A stretch of DNA of 64,000 nucleotides from Corallincola holothuriorum (GCF_003336225.1 NZ_QPID01000008.1:62001-126000), one strand, 5' to 3'. Counted from the stretch's first letter, positions 29,113 to 38,782 are shown. Numbers and translations: made by a program. Notes: generated by a model not told the origin, from the sequence alone.

Positions 29113-29949
29113 ATGAAGACACAATGGGTTTATCGCGGTGTATTGAACTGTTCAGCAGCCGTCGCATTTATTGGTTTACTGATGCTGTTTGGTGAAATAG
29201 ATGATGTCACACGGGACTGTTCTGACAGCAGCCGGATTGTTGCAGCGAAAGAGATCGCTAAGAACAGCTTTTTTGGTGCCGCTGAAACCATTGACCCAAA
29301 GCAGATAACAGAGTGTCGCCAGAACGCTGAGGTTGTTGCTTTTCTATATGACCAACAACTGTGGGTTGATTGTAAAAGTAGCTGCTCATTATTGGTAACC
29401 AGCGACGGCCTGTCGGGTGATATGAGTGTTTTTCGCATCGACAGTCAGGATGAGCGCTGGGACGAGTTTCATACTTGGCGCAGTGCGTCGCTGAATATGC
29501 ACCGGATCAATATGAGTGGTTCGCAGTATGACGACGTGATGGTGATAGATGACGACATGAGCCGTTGTATTGATGTGCGGATGGACGGGTTGCAGGGTAA
29601 AGACCTGCTGCAAGCGGGCTGTGGTAACGACCTCATATATGGCAGCGGCGGTAACGACATGATTATTGCGCAAACGGGTAATGATGAGATTTATGGTGGC
29701 ACTGGTAACGACCGCATATGGGCGGGCCATGGTGCCGATGAGATCTTCGGCCAGGCGGGGCAAGACGTTATCCACGGTGCTGATGCACATGATTATGTCG
29801 AAGGAGTAGATGGTGAAAGCCTGTTTTTGGGCAAACCTAAAGGCCTTGATATCGCTGGTGTATTGGAAAACCAAGCGGTACGCCTGAAACAGCAACAGAT
29901 GCTTTCATCCGTCGCCCTGTCAGGCTCTGAAAGTCTGGACTTTGAATAA
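29113..29949 (+). CDS. Exported RTX-repeat (calcium-binding) protein
   Basis: Unrecognised 278-residue protein. An N-terminal hydrophobic segment (about 11-27) acts as signal or anchor. A Cys-containing domain follows (about 38-165; CSDSSRIVAAKEIAK, WVDCKSSCSLLVTS). Six consecutive nonapeptides then run from about 169 to 222 (GCGNDLIYG, SGGNDMIIA, QTGNDEIYG, GTGNDRIWA, GHGADEIFG, QAGQDVIHG): a calcium-binding beta-roll. RTX proteins usually leave by type I secretion without an N-terminal signal, and no transporter genes are near, so a periplasmic or membrane-tethered product is more likely. GGTAGGGAAAG precedes ATG 29113. Control by the upstream hybrid regulator is suggested by position. Confidence 0.75.
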   Translation: MKTQWVYRGVLNCSAAVAFIGLLMLFGEIDDVTRDCSDSSRIVAAKEIAKNSFFGAAETIDPKQITECRQNAEVVAFLYDQQLWVDCKSSCSLLVTSDGLSGDMSVFRIDSQDERWDEFHTWRSASLNMHRINMSGSQYDDVMVIDDDMSRCIDVRMDGLQGKDLLQAGCGNDLIYGSGGNDMIIAQTGNDEIYGGTGNDRIWAGHGADEIFGQAGQDVIHGADAHDYVEGVDGESLFLGKPKGLDIAGVLENQAVRLKQQQMLSSVALSGSESLDFE

Positions 29950-30252
29950 GCGAAGAGAAGGAGAGCTTCAGCAACAGAACGTAACAGGCGCCCTTGGGGG
30001 AGCCTAAGCAACCGAATAATAACGATAAGAGTGATTCCACGCGAATTGAAGGCGGCCAAGGATGGCTGCCTATTTTTTTTGGCTGTTATTTAACCGTCCT
30101 TCATACATCCGCTGTTGCAACTGCGTACTCTGTCACAGAGTCTTAATGCTTGCCTGTATCGGCATGATCCAGATCTTTTTTAAATTCGTCTGACTGCACT
30201 ATGCTCAATCGTAATTTCATTTCTTATAAGACCAACATTGATGGGATCGACT
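29950..30252 (+). other. Intergenic stretch
   Basis: Apart from the terminator at 30051-30080 it contains a small imperfect hairpin (AGGC..CCC with GGG..GCCT, 29986-30005). No open frame with a ribosome site or recognisable RNA was found. Confidence 0.5.
30051..30080 (+). terminator. Intrinsic terminator after the RTX gene
   Basis: GGCGGCCA and TGGCTGCC pair over 8 bases with one G-T, loop AGGA, then TA and eight T residues. It lies about 100 bases after the RTX stop. Confidence 0.85.
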
Positions 30253-30489
30253 ATGCCTTACACCGCCGACACAATCCAAGAGTTGAACATTTTGTGCCGC
30301 TTTAATCTCGATACAACGCTTGAAGGAATAAAAGTTCACCATGATGCAGCCCCTGAGGTGATTGAAGCCACTCAGCGATTACATGATAAAGGCTTAGTGA
30401 CCATGCCAGATGGTGGCTATTTAACCGATTTAGGAAGAGAAACAGCAGAGCACGCGCAAGCGATGGCGTCGCTGCTGATGACCAGCTAG
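30253..30489 (+). CDS. TIGR02647 family protein
   Basis: Small conserved protein of unknown function found in marine gammaproteobacteria and pseudomonads. ATG 30253 follows GGGA with 6-base spacing and gives 78 residues beginning MPYTADTIQELNILCRFNLD. The middle (EVIEATQRLHDKGLVTMPDGGYLTDLG) looks like a winged-helix recognition pattern ending in a beta hairpin, so nucleic-acid binding is possible but unproven. In-frame starts at 30238 and 30241 lack a ribosome site. Confidence 0.8.
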   Translation: MPYTADTIQELNILCRFNLDTTLEGIKVHHDAAPEVIEATQRLHDKGLVTMPDGGYLTDLGRETAEHAQAMASLLMTS

Positions 30490-30692
30490 TCAGCTTTGTG
30501 TGTTAACCCCTTAAGCGCAAAGAAAAGAGGTCGTTTGCTGCTGATATAAGCCGCAGTGAACGACCGTTCCATCTGCATTTTCTCCCCTTAAAAAAACGCA
30601 TTCTGGATTGCCCAATTGGCACTATCTGTGTAGTCTGCCACCCTCTTAACACCTAATACTTTTTCGTTCAATCCAGTCAATGGAGTTTTGTT

Positions 30693-32288
30693 GTGATCTC
30701 AACCGCCAATATCACCATGCAGTTCGGCGAAAAGCCGCTGTTCGAGAACATCTCAGTCAAATTTGGTGGTGGTAACCGCTACGGTCTCATTGGTGCCAAT
30801 GGCTGTGGTAAATCCACCTTCATGAAGATCCTCAGTGGCGAGCTGGAAGCTACCTCCGGCAAAGTGATGTTGGATCCCAACGAGCGTTTAGCCAAACTGA
30901 GTCAGGATCAGTTTGCTTATGAAGAGTATTCCGTGATCGATACAGTGATTATGGGTCATGCGGAACTCTGGAAAGTAAAGGAAGAGCGTGACCGCATCTA
31001 CTCCATGGCAGAGATGAGTGAAGAAGATGGTATGCGGGTGGCCGATCTGGAAACCGAATTTGCCGAAATGGACGGCTATTCCGCCGAAGCCCGTGCTGGT
31101 GAGTTGCTATTGGGTGTAGGCATTCCGGTCGAGCAGCATTTTGGCCCGATGAGCGAGATTGCGCCGGGTTGGAAACTTCGGGTACTGCTTTCTCAGGTGC
31201 TGTTTGCCGATCCTGATGTGATGTTGCTTGACGAACCGACCAACAACCTGGATATCAACACCATCCGTTGGTTGGAAGGGGTCCTGAATCAACGTAACTG
31301 CACCATGATTATTATCTCTCACGATCGCCACTTCCTGAACAGTGTTTGTACGCATATGGCCGATCTGGATTACGGTGAACTGCGCTTGTTCCCAGGTCAC
31401 TATGACGAGTACATGGCGGCAGCTACTGCAGCACGCGCTACGATGATGGCCGACAACGCGAAGAAGAAAGCGCAGATCGCTGAGTTGCAGCAATTTGTTG
31501 CTCGCTTCTCTGCTAACGCTTCTAAGGCGAAACAGGCAACGTCGCGGGCCAAACAGATAGACAAGATCCAACTGGCAGAAGTAAAAGCCTCTAGCCGCCA
31601 GAACCCATTTATTCGCTTTACCCAGGAGAAGAAGCTTTACCGTAATGCCCTGGAAGTGAGCAAAATGGGACAAGGTTACGACGGTGAGCTGCTGTTTAAA
31701 GGCTTGGATCTGTTGGTGGAAGTGGGTGAACGTATTGCCGTGATCGGCCAAAACGGTGTTGGTAAGTCGACACTGTTAGACACCTTAGCCGGACGCAAAG
31801 TGCCGAAAGAGGGCACGATAAAATGGTCTGAGAACAGTCATATCGGCTACTACGCTCAGGATCACGCCAGTGAGTTTGAACAGGATATGAACCTCTACGA
31901 CTGGATGGATCAGTGGGGCAAAGAGGCCGATGACGAGCAGGTGATCCGTGGTACTTTGGGTCGTTTGCTGTTTTCGCAGAACGATATCAAGAAATCAGTG
32001 AATGTGATCTCTGGTGGTGAGCAGGGGCGGATGTTGTTTGGTAAGTTGATGCTGCAAACGCCAAATATTCTGCTGATGGATGAACCGACCAACCACATGG
32101 ATATGGAATCGATTGAATCCCTGAATATGGCGTTAGAGCAGTATGAAGGCACCCTGATCTTTGTCAGTCACGACCGTCAGTTTGTTTCCAGCTTGGCAAC
32201 ACGGATCATCGAGTTAACCGAAGATGGCGTGACCGATTTCCACGGCACTTACGACGAATACCTGAAGTCTCAGGGTGTCGAAGAGTAG
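30693..32288 (+). CDS. ybiT: ABC-F family ATPase YbiT
   Basis: Soluble ABC-F protein thought to act on stalled ribosomes, as shown for relatives such as EttA. The 531 residues match E. coli YbiT closely from the start ([20 protein letters not shown]). They contain two ATPase cassettes: GANGCGKST near 34 with [11 protein letters not shown] near 178, and GQNGVGKST near 352 with SGGEQGRM near 440 and [12 protein letters not shown] near 464. The linker between them is basic and helical. The first cassette has APGWKLR in place of the usual signature, as in other YbiT. GTG 30693 follows TGGAG. Confidence 0.93.
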   Translation: MISTANITMQFGEKPLFENISVKFGGGNRYGLIGANGCGKSTFMKILSGELEATSGKVMLDPNERLAKLSQDQFAYEEYSVIDTVIMGHAELWKVKEERDRIYSMAEMSEEDGMRVADLETEFAEMDGYSAEARAGELLLGVGIPVEQHFGPMSEIAPGWKLRVLLSQVLFADPDVMLLDEPTNNLDINTIRWLEGVLNQRNCTMIIISHDRHFLNSVCTHMADLDYGELRLFPGHYDEYMAAATAARATMMADNAKKKAQIAELQQFVARFSANASKAKQATSRAKQIDKIQLAEVKASSRQNPFIRFTQEKKLYRNALEVSKMGQGYDGELLFKGLDLLVEVGERIAVIGQNGVGKSTLLDTLAGRKVPKEGTIKWSENSHIGYYAQDHASEFEQDMNLYDWMDQWGKEADDEQVIRGTLGRLLFSQNDIKKSVNVISGGEQGRMLFGKLMLQTPNILLMDEPTNHMDMESIESLNMALEQYEGTLIFVSHDRQFVSSLATRIIELTEDGVTDFHGTYDEYLKSQGVEE

Positions 32289-32315
32289 ATCGCAATCACC
32301 TGCGGTTAACGCTCA

Positions 32316-32343
32316 AAAAAGGCGCTGAACTCAGCGCCTTTTT
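32316..32343. terminator. Bidirectional terminator between ybiT and the CstA-type gene
   Basis: AAAAAGGCGCTG and CAGCGCCTTTTT form a 12-bp stem with an AACT loop, between two convergent genes. Confidence 0.9.
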
Positions 32344-32370
32344 CATGTTTTGCTATCGGTCACTTAGCTT

Positions 32371-33888
32371 CTAAGGCACCGCTGGTAGCTCTCTTCTTTT
32401 GTTTAGGAATATCAGAGCCGTTAAGCAAATCACGCCAGTCGCGATCCCTGCGGGTTGACTCATCGATTGCGGTAATCCAAGGCCGATACCTGCTGTTAAG
32501 ATGTAAGAGACGGTGACACAGGTGCCGACGACTGCAGGCAAGCTGACAATCCAGTGGAATGCGTTTCGGTCGAATAGATACTTAGTCGCCAGCCACAATA
32601 CGCTGGTGGAAAGCAGCATATTTGAGAACGCGAAATAGCGCCAGATCAGCGAGAAATCAATTTTAGTCATAAAGTAGGCGATGATCAGGATCGGTAAGGC
32701 TAGCAGCAGTCGATTGCGAATGCTCTGTGGGATCTTAAACGCATCAATGATGGTTAGACGCAGTGAGCGAAACGCAGTATCGCCAGAGGTAATAGGAAAG
32801 ACTGCCACGGCGATAATTGCCATCACGCCACCAGCAACCCCCAGGTAGCTGGTCGCCACTTGATTCACTACTAAACCGGGACCTCCTGCGTCTAGAATGC
32901 TCTTCAGTTCAACGTAGCCACCTGGGAAAGCAGCGATGCCCGCTGTTGCCCAAACACACGCGACGAGCCCTTCCGACATCATTGCGCCGTAATAGACTGG
33001 GCGAACATATTTCTCATTGGTTAGGCAGCGAGCCATGATCGGTGCTTGCGTTGAATGAAAGCCGCTAATGGCCCCGCAGGTGATGGTGACAAAAAGCAGT
33101 GGCCAGACGGGTAGGCCATCGGGATTGGGCTCAAGTAGATCGCTGTTGTAGTGGCTGTGATCGAAGTAAGCAAAGATGTCACCCACCTCCGGCAGTTGCG
33201 GGGCGCTGATCAGCAGTGCGGCTGCAATAGAAACGGTCATTACGATCATCAGTAACCCAAACAGGGGGTAAAGCTTGGTGATGATTTTGTCGATGGGGAG
33301 TAGGGTAGCTAAAAAATAGTACCCCAGAATGACTAATACCCAGAAGGTGTTGTTGGCAAATATCGTACCTTCAAAAAACTCCAGGTTACTCAGTAAGCCG
33401 GCTGGGCTCATGATGAATACGACACCTACAAAAAACAGCAGCATTGCCGTAAACAGCAGCATGACGCCTTTGAAATAGACGTTAAAATAGTGTCCGGCAA
33501 TTTCCGGTAAGCTCTTACCTTCCTCCTTAATACTCAATACACCAGAGAAATAGTCATGCACGGCACCACCAATAATATTGCCCAATACAATCCATACTAA
33601 GGCGATAGGGCCATAAAGCGCGCCGAGAATAGGGCCAAAAATTGGCCCAACCCCAGCCACGTTGAGGAACTGGATCAGGTAGGCTTTCACTGGGTGTACG
33701 GGCACGTAATCAACCCCATCACTAAATCGTGACTGGGGTGTTTTGGCGTTGATATCAATACCCGCCTGCTGTTCTACAAAGGGGCTATAGAACTTGTATG
33801 CCAAGAGTAGTAACGCGATACAGATAAAGAAGATAAACATGTTTTGCTGTCCATGCTGTTTAATAATTATCTTTTGAGTGTCATTCAC
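32371..33888 (-). CDS. CstA-family transporter (carbon starvation/pyruvate type)
   Basis: Polytopic inner-membrane protein of the CstA family, whose E. coli members take up pyruvate and peptides. At 505 residues it is shorter than E. coli CstA or BtsT (about 700) and resembles the compact form. Motifs include DYVPVHPVKAYLIQFLNVAG, GPILGALYGPIALVWIVLGN, GGAVHDYFSG and ITCGAISGFHSTQAP, with SGDTAFRSLRL later; about 14 membrane spans. The frame starts at GTG 33888; ATG 33840 (MFIFFICIALLLLAYKF) is an equally likely start, and neither has a good ribosome site. The substrate is inferred. Confidence 0.85.
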   Translation of the reverse strand: MNDTQKIIIKQHGQQNMFIFFICIALLLLAYKFYSPFVEQQAGIDINAKTPQSRFSDGVDYVPVHPVKAYLIQFLNVAGVGPIFGPILGALYGPIALVWIVLGNIIGGAVHDYFSGVLSIKEEGKSLPEIAGHYFNVYFKGVMLLFTAMLLFFVGVVFIMSPAGLLSNLEFFEGTIFANNTFWVLVILGYYFLATLLPIDKIITKLYPLFGLLMIVMTVSIAAALLISAPQLPEVGDIFAYFDHSHYNSDLLEPNPDGLPVWPLLFVTITCGAISGFHSTQAPIMARCLTNEKYVRPVYYGAMMSEGLVACVWATAGIAAFPGGYVELKSILDAGGPGLVVNQVATSYLGVAGGVMAIIAVAVFPITSGDTAFRSLRLTIIDAFKIPQSIRNRLLLALPILIIAYFMTKIDFSLIWRYFAFSNMLLSTSVLWLATKYLFDRNAFHWIVSLPAVVGTCVTVSYILTAGIGLGLPQSMSQPAGIATGVICLTALIFLNKRRELPAVP

Positions 33889-33897
33889 ACCGATTGC

Positions 33898-33925
33898 TTG
33901 GTCAAGCTTTCTCCTATTAGACCAA
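33898..33925 (-). promoter_or_regulatory. Hairpin holding an AGGAG in its loop, upstream of the CstA-type gene
   Basis: TTGGTC (33920-33925 on the minus strand) and GACCAA (33898-33903) pair around a loop that contains AGGAG (33911-33915). No in-frame start lies at the right distance, so this may be a leader structure rather than the ribosome site. Confidence 0.25.
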
Positions 33926-34107
33926 GGTCGGGGTTGTTAAGCCGGTATGATGGTGATAACCAATTGAAATAATTCGATAGTTAAAGTGGCACTTTGTTTT
34001 GTAACTAGGCACTCGATGCAGCCCGTGGGGCGATAAGCGCAGGCGCGGTGTAGCAAACCTTTGCTCATGGCTGCGCTATTTGGCGTATGATGCGGTAACT
34101 GAATTGA

Positions 34108-34410
34108 GTGCAGATAAACGTGACGATAAAGATTAAAAATATAGCTGAGCCTGAGATCACCTGTGCCAATTGCCAGGCTTGCTGCTGTCGTTTAGAAGTG
34201 ATGTTAATCACCGACACTGGTGTTCCTGCTGAGCATATTTCGGTTGATCAGTTTGGTAGCGAAACCATGCTGCGTTTAGCTGATGGTTGGTGTTCCGCGT
34301 TAGATCGTGAAACCTTGATGTGCACCATCTACGACAATCGCCCCTGGATCTGTCGTGAGTTTGAGATGGGTTCCTATGAGTGCATTGTTGAGCGTACTGA
34401 AAACATGTAA
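34108..34410 (+). CDS. YkgJ-family cysteine cluster protein
   Basis: Putative zinc- or Fe-S-binding protein of unknown role. The 100 residues contain the family pattern CANCQACCCRLEVML, then WCSALDRETLMCTIYDNRPW and ICREFEMGSYEC; eight of nine cysteines lie in this pattern. The start is GTG 34108 or GTG 34120; neither has a convincing ribosome site. Codon use and size are ordinary. It is followed by 172 bases and the degenerate acyl-carrier-like gene. Confidence 0.8.
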   Translation: MQINVTIKIKNIAEPEITCANCQACCCRLEVMLITDTGVPAEHISVDQFGSETMLRLADGWCSALDRETLMCTIYDNRPWICREFEMGSYECIVERTENM

Positions 34411-34497
34411 CGGACTTGTCGTTGCTATTAGCGAAGCAGATAGGCTGAATGTCGTATTGGCATTTTCGGTGTGTTAGGCGAAGCGTGCGCAAAGGTG

Positions 34498-34569
34498 ATG
34501 ATTTGTGCAACTAACGTGTTTGTAGAGCCGTTTAGGAGAATACCGCTGTCTTCAGGGATCGATATATGA
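34498..34569 (+). pseudogene. Possible detached N-terminal piece of the acyl-carrier-like gene
   Basis: This frame (MICATNVFVEPFRRIPLSSG then IDI, stop) runs into the following gene with a shift of frame at an AT repeat (GATATATGAC). If two bases (AT) were added there, the reading would continue as IDIYDEEVCMGLDAVELV. That restores the spacing of helix I, loop and motif of an acyl carrier protein. The similarity to helix I is only suggestive. Confidence 0.3.
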
Positions 34570-34582
34570 CGAGGAAGTATGT

Positions 34583-35215
34583 ATGGGGTTAGATGCTGTT
34601 GAGCTGGTGATTGCATGTGAAGATGAATTTGGTATAGCAATACCGGATGAGGCGGCAGGAAGTATTACCACGCCTGGCATGCTTACTGATTATATTTATA
34701 AGCGTCTACGAACAGCTGAATCCTCGTTTTGCCCGTCACAGCATGGTTTTTATCATGTTCGACAAGTGATGATGAAGTCCCTCGGGGCGCGGCGGGAGCA
34801 GTTGCGCCCTGATTCGGAAATGAAGGCGTTTCTAGCTGGCGATATCGACATCAAGTCTGTTTGGCGGCAATTGTCTGAAGCACTGGGTGACGCAGATTTG
34901 AGTCCCTTGGAAATCAATCCAAAAGCCAGAATGACGCTGTTTTGGTTGTTCCCAGTGTTACTGGCAGGAACCTTGTATTTATGGAATATATCTTTGCCGC
35001 TGAGCGGTGTCGTTGGCGTTATTTACATGATGGTTGCTGAATTTATTGCGCAGTACTTTAGGGATACTATCCCGCAAAAATATCAGTATCTGAAGGATTT
35101 CATCCCTTACGTGACATCATCGAATGAGAAGCTTTGGCAAAGAGATGATGTTTTGGCCCGGGTGATGGAGTTGACCTCTGAACAATCAGGTGTGCCACTC
35201 GACTCAATTTTCTGA
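34583..35215 (+). CDS. Acyl-carrier-like domain without the attachment serine, fused to a two-span membrane region
   Basis: The 210-residue frame opens directly at the phosphopantetheine motif: MGLDAVELVIACEDEFGIAI resembles the GLDSxELV signature of acyl carrier proteins, but the serine is Ala 5. Helix III follows (PDEAAGSITTPGMLTDYIYK). A linker (60-105) leads to two membrane spans (about 110-132 and 136-158) and a soluble tail. GAGGAAG sits 7 bases upstream, so this shortened form can be translated. It may be a non-acylated relative or a decayed gene; sequence error at the upstream AT repeat is possible too. Confidence 0.55.
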   Translation: MGLDAVELVIACEDEFGIAIPDEAAGSITTPGMLTDYIYKRLRTAESSFCPSQHGFYHVRQVMMKSLGARREQLRPDSEMKAFLAGDIDIKSVWRQLSEALGDADLSPLEINPKARMTLFWLFPVLLAGTLYLWNISLPLSGVVGVIYMMVAEFIAQYFRDTIPQKYQYLKDFIPYVTSSNEKLWQRDDVLARVMELTSEQSGVPLDSIF

Positions 35216-35273
35216 GTCTTCTCATTTTATCGACGATATCGGCTTAGATTAGGCACGCTTTCGTCAGTAAACA

Positions 35274-35301
35274 AAAAGCCCCATCAATTGACGGGGCTTT
35301 T
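35274..35301. terminator. Bidirectional terminator between the acyl-carrier-like gene and lipA
   Basis: AAAAGCCCC and GGGGCTTTT form a 9-bp stem with T-rich arms on both strands; the loop contains TCAATTGA. Confidence 0.85.
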
Positions 35302-35328
35302 GCTATTCAATCACGCAACAGCGAAGGC

Positions 35329-36297
35329 TTACTTCACCTCTTCACCGGCTGCCTGGCGGTCAGCGTGGTAGCTGGAGCGTACTAATGGGCCACATGCGGC
35401 GTGATCGAAGCCCATATCATCGGCTTTTTCACGGAACATGCTGAACTCATCAGGATGGACGTAGCGTTCTACCCGCAAGTGATGGCGGCTAGGTTGCAGA
35501 TACTGGCCGATGGTCAGCATCGTGGCGTTGTGCGCCCGCAGATCCGTCATTACTTCAAGGATCTCTTCGTTGGTTTCGCCTAAACCCACCATCAGACCTG
35601 ATTTGGTTGGTACATTAGGGAACATCTCACCAAAGCGCTTCAATAGAGTTAACGACCATTGATAATCCGCACCGGGACGCGCTTGCTTGTATAGGCGTGG
35701 TGCGGTCTCCAGATTGTGATTGAACACATCTGGTGGCGCTGTTGCCAGTGCTTCCAGCGCACGATCCATCCTGCCGCGGAAGTCTGGCACCAGAATTTCA
35801 ATTTTTATCTGTGGGCTGAGAGCGCGAATTTCACGCACACAATCGGCAAAATGCTGGGCACCACCGTCACGCAGGTCGTCGCGGTCAACCGAGGTGATCA
35901 CGACGTACTTTAGTTTCATGTCGCGGATGGTTTCCGCCAGTTTTTTCGGCTCTTCTGGATCTAAAGGCAACGGTTTGCCGTGGCCAACATCGCAGAATGG
36001 GCAGCGCCGTGTGCAGATAGCTCCCATGATCATAAAGGTGGCGGTACCGTGGTTAAAGCATTCCGGCAGGTTAGGGCAGGCAGCTTCTTCACATACGGAG
36101 TGCAGGCCATGGGCGCGCATTGCGCCTTTTATCTCTTCGATGCGTTGACTGGATGCGGGGAGCTTTACCTTCATCCAAGGTGGCTTGCGCAGCATCTCTT
36201 CTTTCTCAGTCGGTATCACTTTGACCGGAATGAGCGCCATTTTATCGGCATCACGGAGTTTTACTCCGGCTTCGAGGCGACGTGGTTTTTCACTCAT
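35329..36297 (-). CDS. lipA: Lipoyl synthase
   Basis: Radical-SAM enzyme that inserts two sulfurs into octanoyl groups on lipoate-dependent proteins. The 322-residue protein has the auxiliary cluster [12 protein letters not shown] near 69-80 and the radical-SAM motif [10 protein letters not shown] near 95. The C-terminal RSSYHAD serine is near 312. Its first eight bases overlap the end of lipB on the same strand, so the two are translationally coupled. Confidence 0.97.
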   Translation of the reverse strand: MSEKPRRLEAGVKLRDADKMALIPVKVIPTEKEEMLRKPPWMKVKLPASSQRIEEIKGAMRAHGLHSVCEEAACPNLPECFNHGTATFMIMGAICTRRCPFCDVGHGKPLPLDPEEPKKLAETIRDMKLKYVVITSVDRDDLRDGGAQHFADCVREIRALSPQIKIEILVPDFRGRMDRALEALATAPPDVFNHNLETAPRLYKQARPGADYQWSLTLLKRFGEMFPNVPTKSGLMVGLGETNEEILEVMTDLRAHNATMLTIGQYLQPSRHHLRVERYVHPDEFSMFREKADDMGFDHAACGPLVRSSYHADRQAAGEEVK

Positions 36298-36955
36298 AAG
36301 TTTTATCTGACTCGTCTATGACTTCTATCTGCTCGGCGGTTAAGCCCAGCTCGTCAGCTAATGCGTTAATCAGCACTGGCTGCAATTCATCTATGTTATC
36401 CGTGCCACCTAAGTCGGCGACCTGGGTCATCAGCAGTCCAGCATAACCACAGGGGTTGATGCGCTGGAACGGTGATAGATCCATATTGACGTTTAGCGCC
36501 AATCCATGGAACGAACAACCTTTGCGGATCCGCAACCCGAGGGATGCGATCTTATCGCCACTAACGTATACACCCGGCGCATCGGCCTTGGGATAGGCAT
36601 CGATATCATACTGCTTGAGTGTATTGACGATGGCTTGTTCTATCTGGGTGACGAGTTCACGTACCCCCAGCTTTTTCCTGCGCAGATCCAGTAGGATATA
36701 GGCAACCAGCTGCCCTGGGCCGTGGTAGGTAACCTGACCCCCTCTGTCTACCTTAATCACCGGGATGTCACCGGGCGCCAGCAGGTGTTCTGCCTTGCCT
36801 GCCTGCCCCTGAGTAAATACTGGCGGGTGTTCTACCAGCCAGATCTCGTCAGTGCTGTCGGCGCTGCGGTGATCAGTAAAGTCACGCATCGCATCCCAGG
36901 TTTGCTGGTATGGGCGTTGGCCTAACTGACGGACGATAAGAGATGGGTTATTCAA
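36290..36955 (-). CDS. lipB: Octanoyltransferase LipB
   Basis: Moves octanoate from acyl carrier protein to lipoyl domains, the step before LipA. The 221 residues contain [20 protein letters not shown] near 73-92, [20 protein letters not shown] with the catalytic Lys near 138, and the catalytic Cys in [14 protein letters not shown] near 171. The order ybeD-lipB-lipA is as in E. coli, without the LysR gene found between lipB and lipA there. Confidence 0.96.
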   Translation of the reverse strand: MNNPSLIVRQLGQRPYQQTWDAMRDFTDHRSADSTDEIWLVEHPPVFTQGQAGKAEHLLAPGDIPVIKVDRGGQVTYHGPGQLVAYILLDLRRKKLGVRELVTQIEQAIVNTLKQYDIDAYPKADAPGVYVSGDKIASLGLRIRKGCSFHGLALNVNMDLSPFQRINPCGYAGLLMTQVADLGGTDNIDELQPVLINALADELGLTAEQIEVIDESDKTYE

Positions 36956-37031
36956 ATTGCAACTGCCTGCGTTGAACTGCAGGCATTATACTGGCTGGAG
37001 GGGCAAATACCAGCCAGCAAACGTAGGGGTA

Positions 37032-37295
37032 TTAGAGGACGTGCTTAACGCCTTCGATCTCACCGAGTGCTTTATATAATGCTTCGATATGGGTTTGGCT
37101 GGTGACCGTGACACGGATAGAAACCGCGTGATAGTTGCCTTTGCTGCTAGGGCGAACCGTTGTGGTGTAATCACCGGGGGCATGTTTCTGTACCGCACTA
37201 ACAACGCGCTCTGGCAGTTTCGGATCCGCTAATCCCATTACTTTGAATGGAAAAACTGAAGGAAACTCGACCAGTTCATCAAAATTGACTTTCAT
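37032..37295 (-). CDS. ybeD: DUF493 protein YbeD
   Basis: Small ACT-like cytoplasmic protein of unknown function. ATG 37295 is chosen within a longer frame because it gives [18 protein letters not shown] and 87 residues, the exact E. coli length. Other conserved stretches are [20 protein letters not shown] and VSIRVTVTS. It leads the ybeD-lipB-lipA group and is separated from dacA by a terminator. Confidence 0.92.
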   Translation of the reverse strand: MKVNFDELVEFPSVFPFKVMGLADPKLPERVVSAVQKHAPGDYTTTVRPSSKGNYHAVSIRVTVTSQTHIEALYKALGEIEGVKHVL

Positions 37296-37463
37296 TATCG
37301 CTCGCACCCCGTATTTGCTGCTCGGAACAGGTTTTCTAAGGGCGGCTATATTAGTGGTTAGCAATTGCGCAATCAAGTTTTGTGACTAAGATCGCCATCT
37401 TGCTTTGGGGTGCTGTCTTGCTGATGATGGCGTCACGGCGGCCGTTGTAGCCGCTAAGGCCAC

Positions 37464-37489
37464 AAAAAAGCCACCATTAACGGTGGCTT
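37464..37489 (-). terminator. Intrinsic terminator after dacA
   Basis: On the minus strand AAGCCACC and GGTGGCTT form an 8-bp stem with a 6-base loop, followed by a T-rich stretch (six T). Confidence 0.8.
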
Positions 37490-37507
37490 AGTTGGTTTTA
37501 AAACGGG

Positions 37508-38692
37508 TTATTCAAACCAGCTCATTACTAACTGTGTTAGGTAGTCGACGAGTTTGCTGAACCATCCGCCTTCTTCAATATCCTGCAGGGCAACGAGGGG
37601 GTACTCAGCAACTACTTTGCCATCTAGGCTAAATTGAATGCTGCCGACCTGTTCGCCTTTGCTGAGCGGTGCTTCCAGTGGGCGTTCTAAACCAAAATCA
37701 GCGCTGAGCTTATCAGCCTGGCCGCGGGGAATGGTGACTACGACATCATCCAATACACCCAACTCGACGTTTTCTTGGCTACCGTACCAGATACGTTGAT
37801 TGACGATCGCGTCTCCCGCTTTTTTCGCGGTGACAGTTTCAAAGAAACGGAAACCATAATTCAGCAGCTTTTTGCTTTCTGCTTTACGGGCTTGCTCGCT
37901 GTTTGTACCCATCACGACCGAGATCAAGCGCATACCATCTTTGGTACCCGAGGTGACAAGGCTGTATCCCGCTTTCGAGGTGTGGCCAGTTTTAATGCCG
38001 TCCACATTCATGCTTTTATCCCACAGCAGGGAGTTGCGGTTGTACTGCTTGATGCCGTTGTAGGTGAACTCTTTTTCGGCGTAGATCGCGTACTCTTCTG
38101 GTACATCGCGGATCAAGGCTTGCGCCAGGGTCGCCATGTCCCGTGCGGTAGTGTAGTGATCTTCATGGTGCAGGCCATGACTGTTCATAAAATGGCTGCT
38201 ACCCATACCGAGTTGTTCGGCATAAGAGTTCATCAGTCCGGCGAAGGCGTCTTCGGAGCCGGCAATGTGCTCTGACATAGCGACACACGCATCGTTACCT
38301 GATTGGATGATGATACCGCGATTAAGATCCGAGACTTTGACGTAGGTGTTCACCTCGATAAACATCTTTGATGAATCGGGGAAGTTCTTCGCCCAAGCAT
38401 TTTCACTGATCAGTACTTTATCGTCTGGCGAGATATTGCCGCTGGCGATCTCACGGCCGATGATATAACTGGTCATCATCTTGGTCAGGCTGGCGGGCGC
38501 TAAGATCTCATCTGCGTTACTTTCAACTAACACCGCGCCTGAATGGTAATCCATCAACAGGTAGCCTTTGGCTGCGACATCTGGCGCTTTAGGAACAACC
38601 GCAGGTGCCGCGTTCGCGACAGAAAAAAGACCCACAGTAACGAATGTGGCGGAAATAAGCAGACGAGAGGAGAGTTTTTTGATTTTTCCCAT
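37508..38692 (-). CDS. dacA: D-alanyl-D-alanine carboxypeptidase (PBP5/6 type)
   Basis: Penicillin-binding protein that trims the terminal D-Ala of peptidoglycan stem peptides in the periplasm. The 394 residues have a signal peptide (about 1-28), the active-site motif ASLTKMM near 67-73, SGN in IIQSGNDACVAM near 131, and KTG in DGIKTGHTSKAGYS near 236. The C-terminal amphipathic segment (GGWFSKLVDYLTQLVMSWFE) anchors it to the inner membrane. It lies 90 bases after rlpA. Confidence 0.96.
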   Translation of the reverse strand: MGKIKKLSSRLLISATFVTVGLFSVANAAPAVVPKAPDVAAKGYLLMDYHSGAVLVESNADEILAPASLTKMMTSYIIGREIASGNISPDDKVLISENAWAKNFPDSSKMFIEVNTYVKVSDLNRGIIIQSGNDACVAMSEHIAGSEDAFAGLMNSYAEQLGMGSSHFMNSHGLHHEDHYTTARDMATLAQALIRDVPEEYAIYAEKEFTYNGIKQYNRNSLLWDKSMNVDGIKTGHTSKAGYSLVTSGTKDGMRLISVVMGTNSEQARKAESKKLLNYGFRFFETVTAKKAGDAIVNQRIWYGSQENVELGVLDDVVVTIPRGQADKLSADFGLERPLEAPLSKGEQVGSIQFSLDGKVVAEYPLVALQDIEEGGWFSKLVDYLTQLVMSWFE

Positions 38693-38782
38693 GATGACGA
38701 CTTGTGTTGTTAATCCTTGTTCGGGGGATACCCCATGAATGTTGGCTACTATATCAGAAAGTTAACTCAAATCTGAGATAAC

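Noticed and set aside
34428-34640. 70-codon minus-strand frame over the acyl-carrier-like 5' region
   Set aside because: No ribosome site or family pattern; it overlaps the more convincing plus-strand signal.
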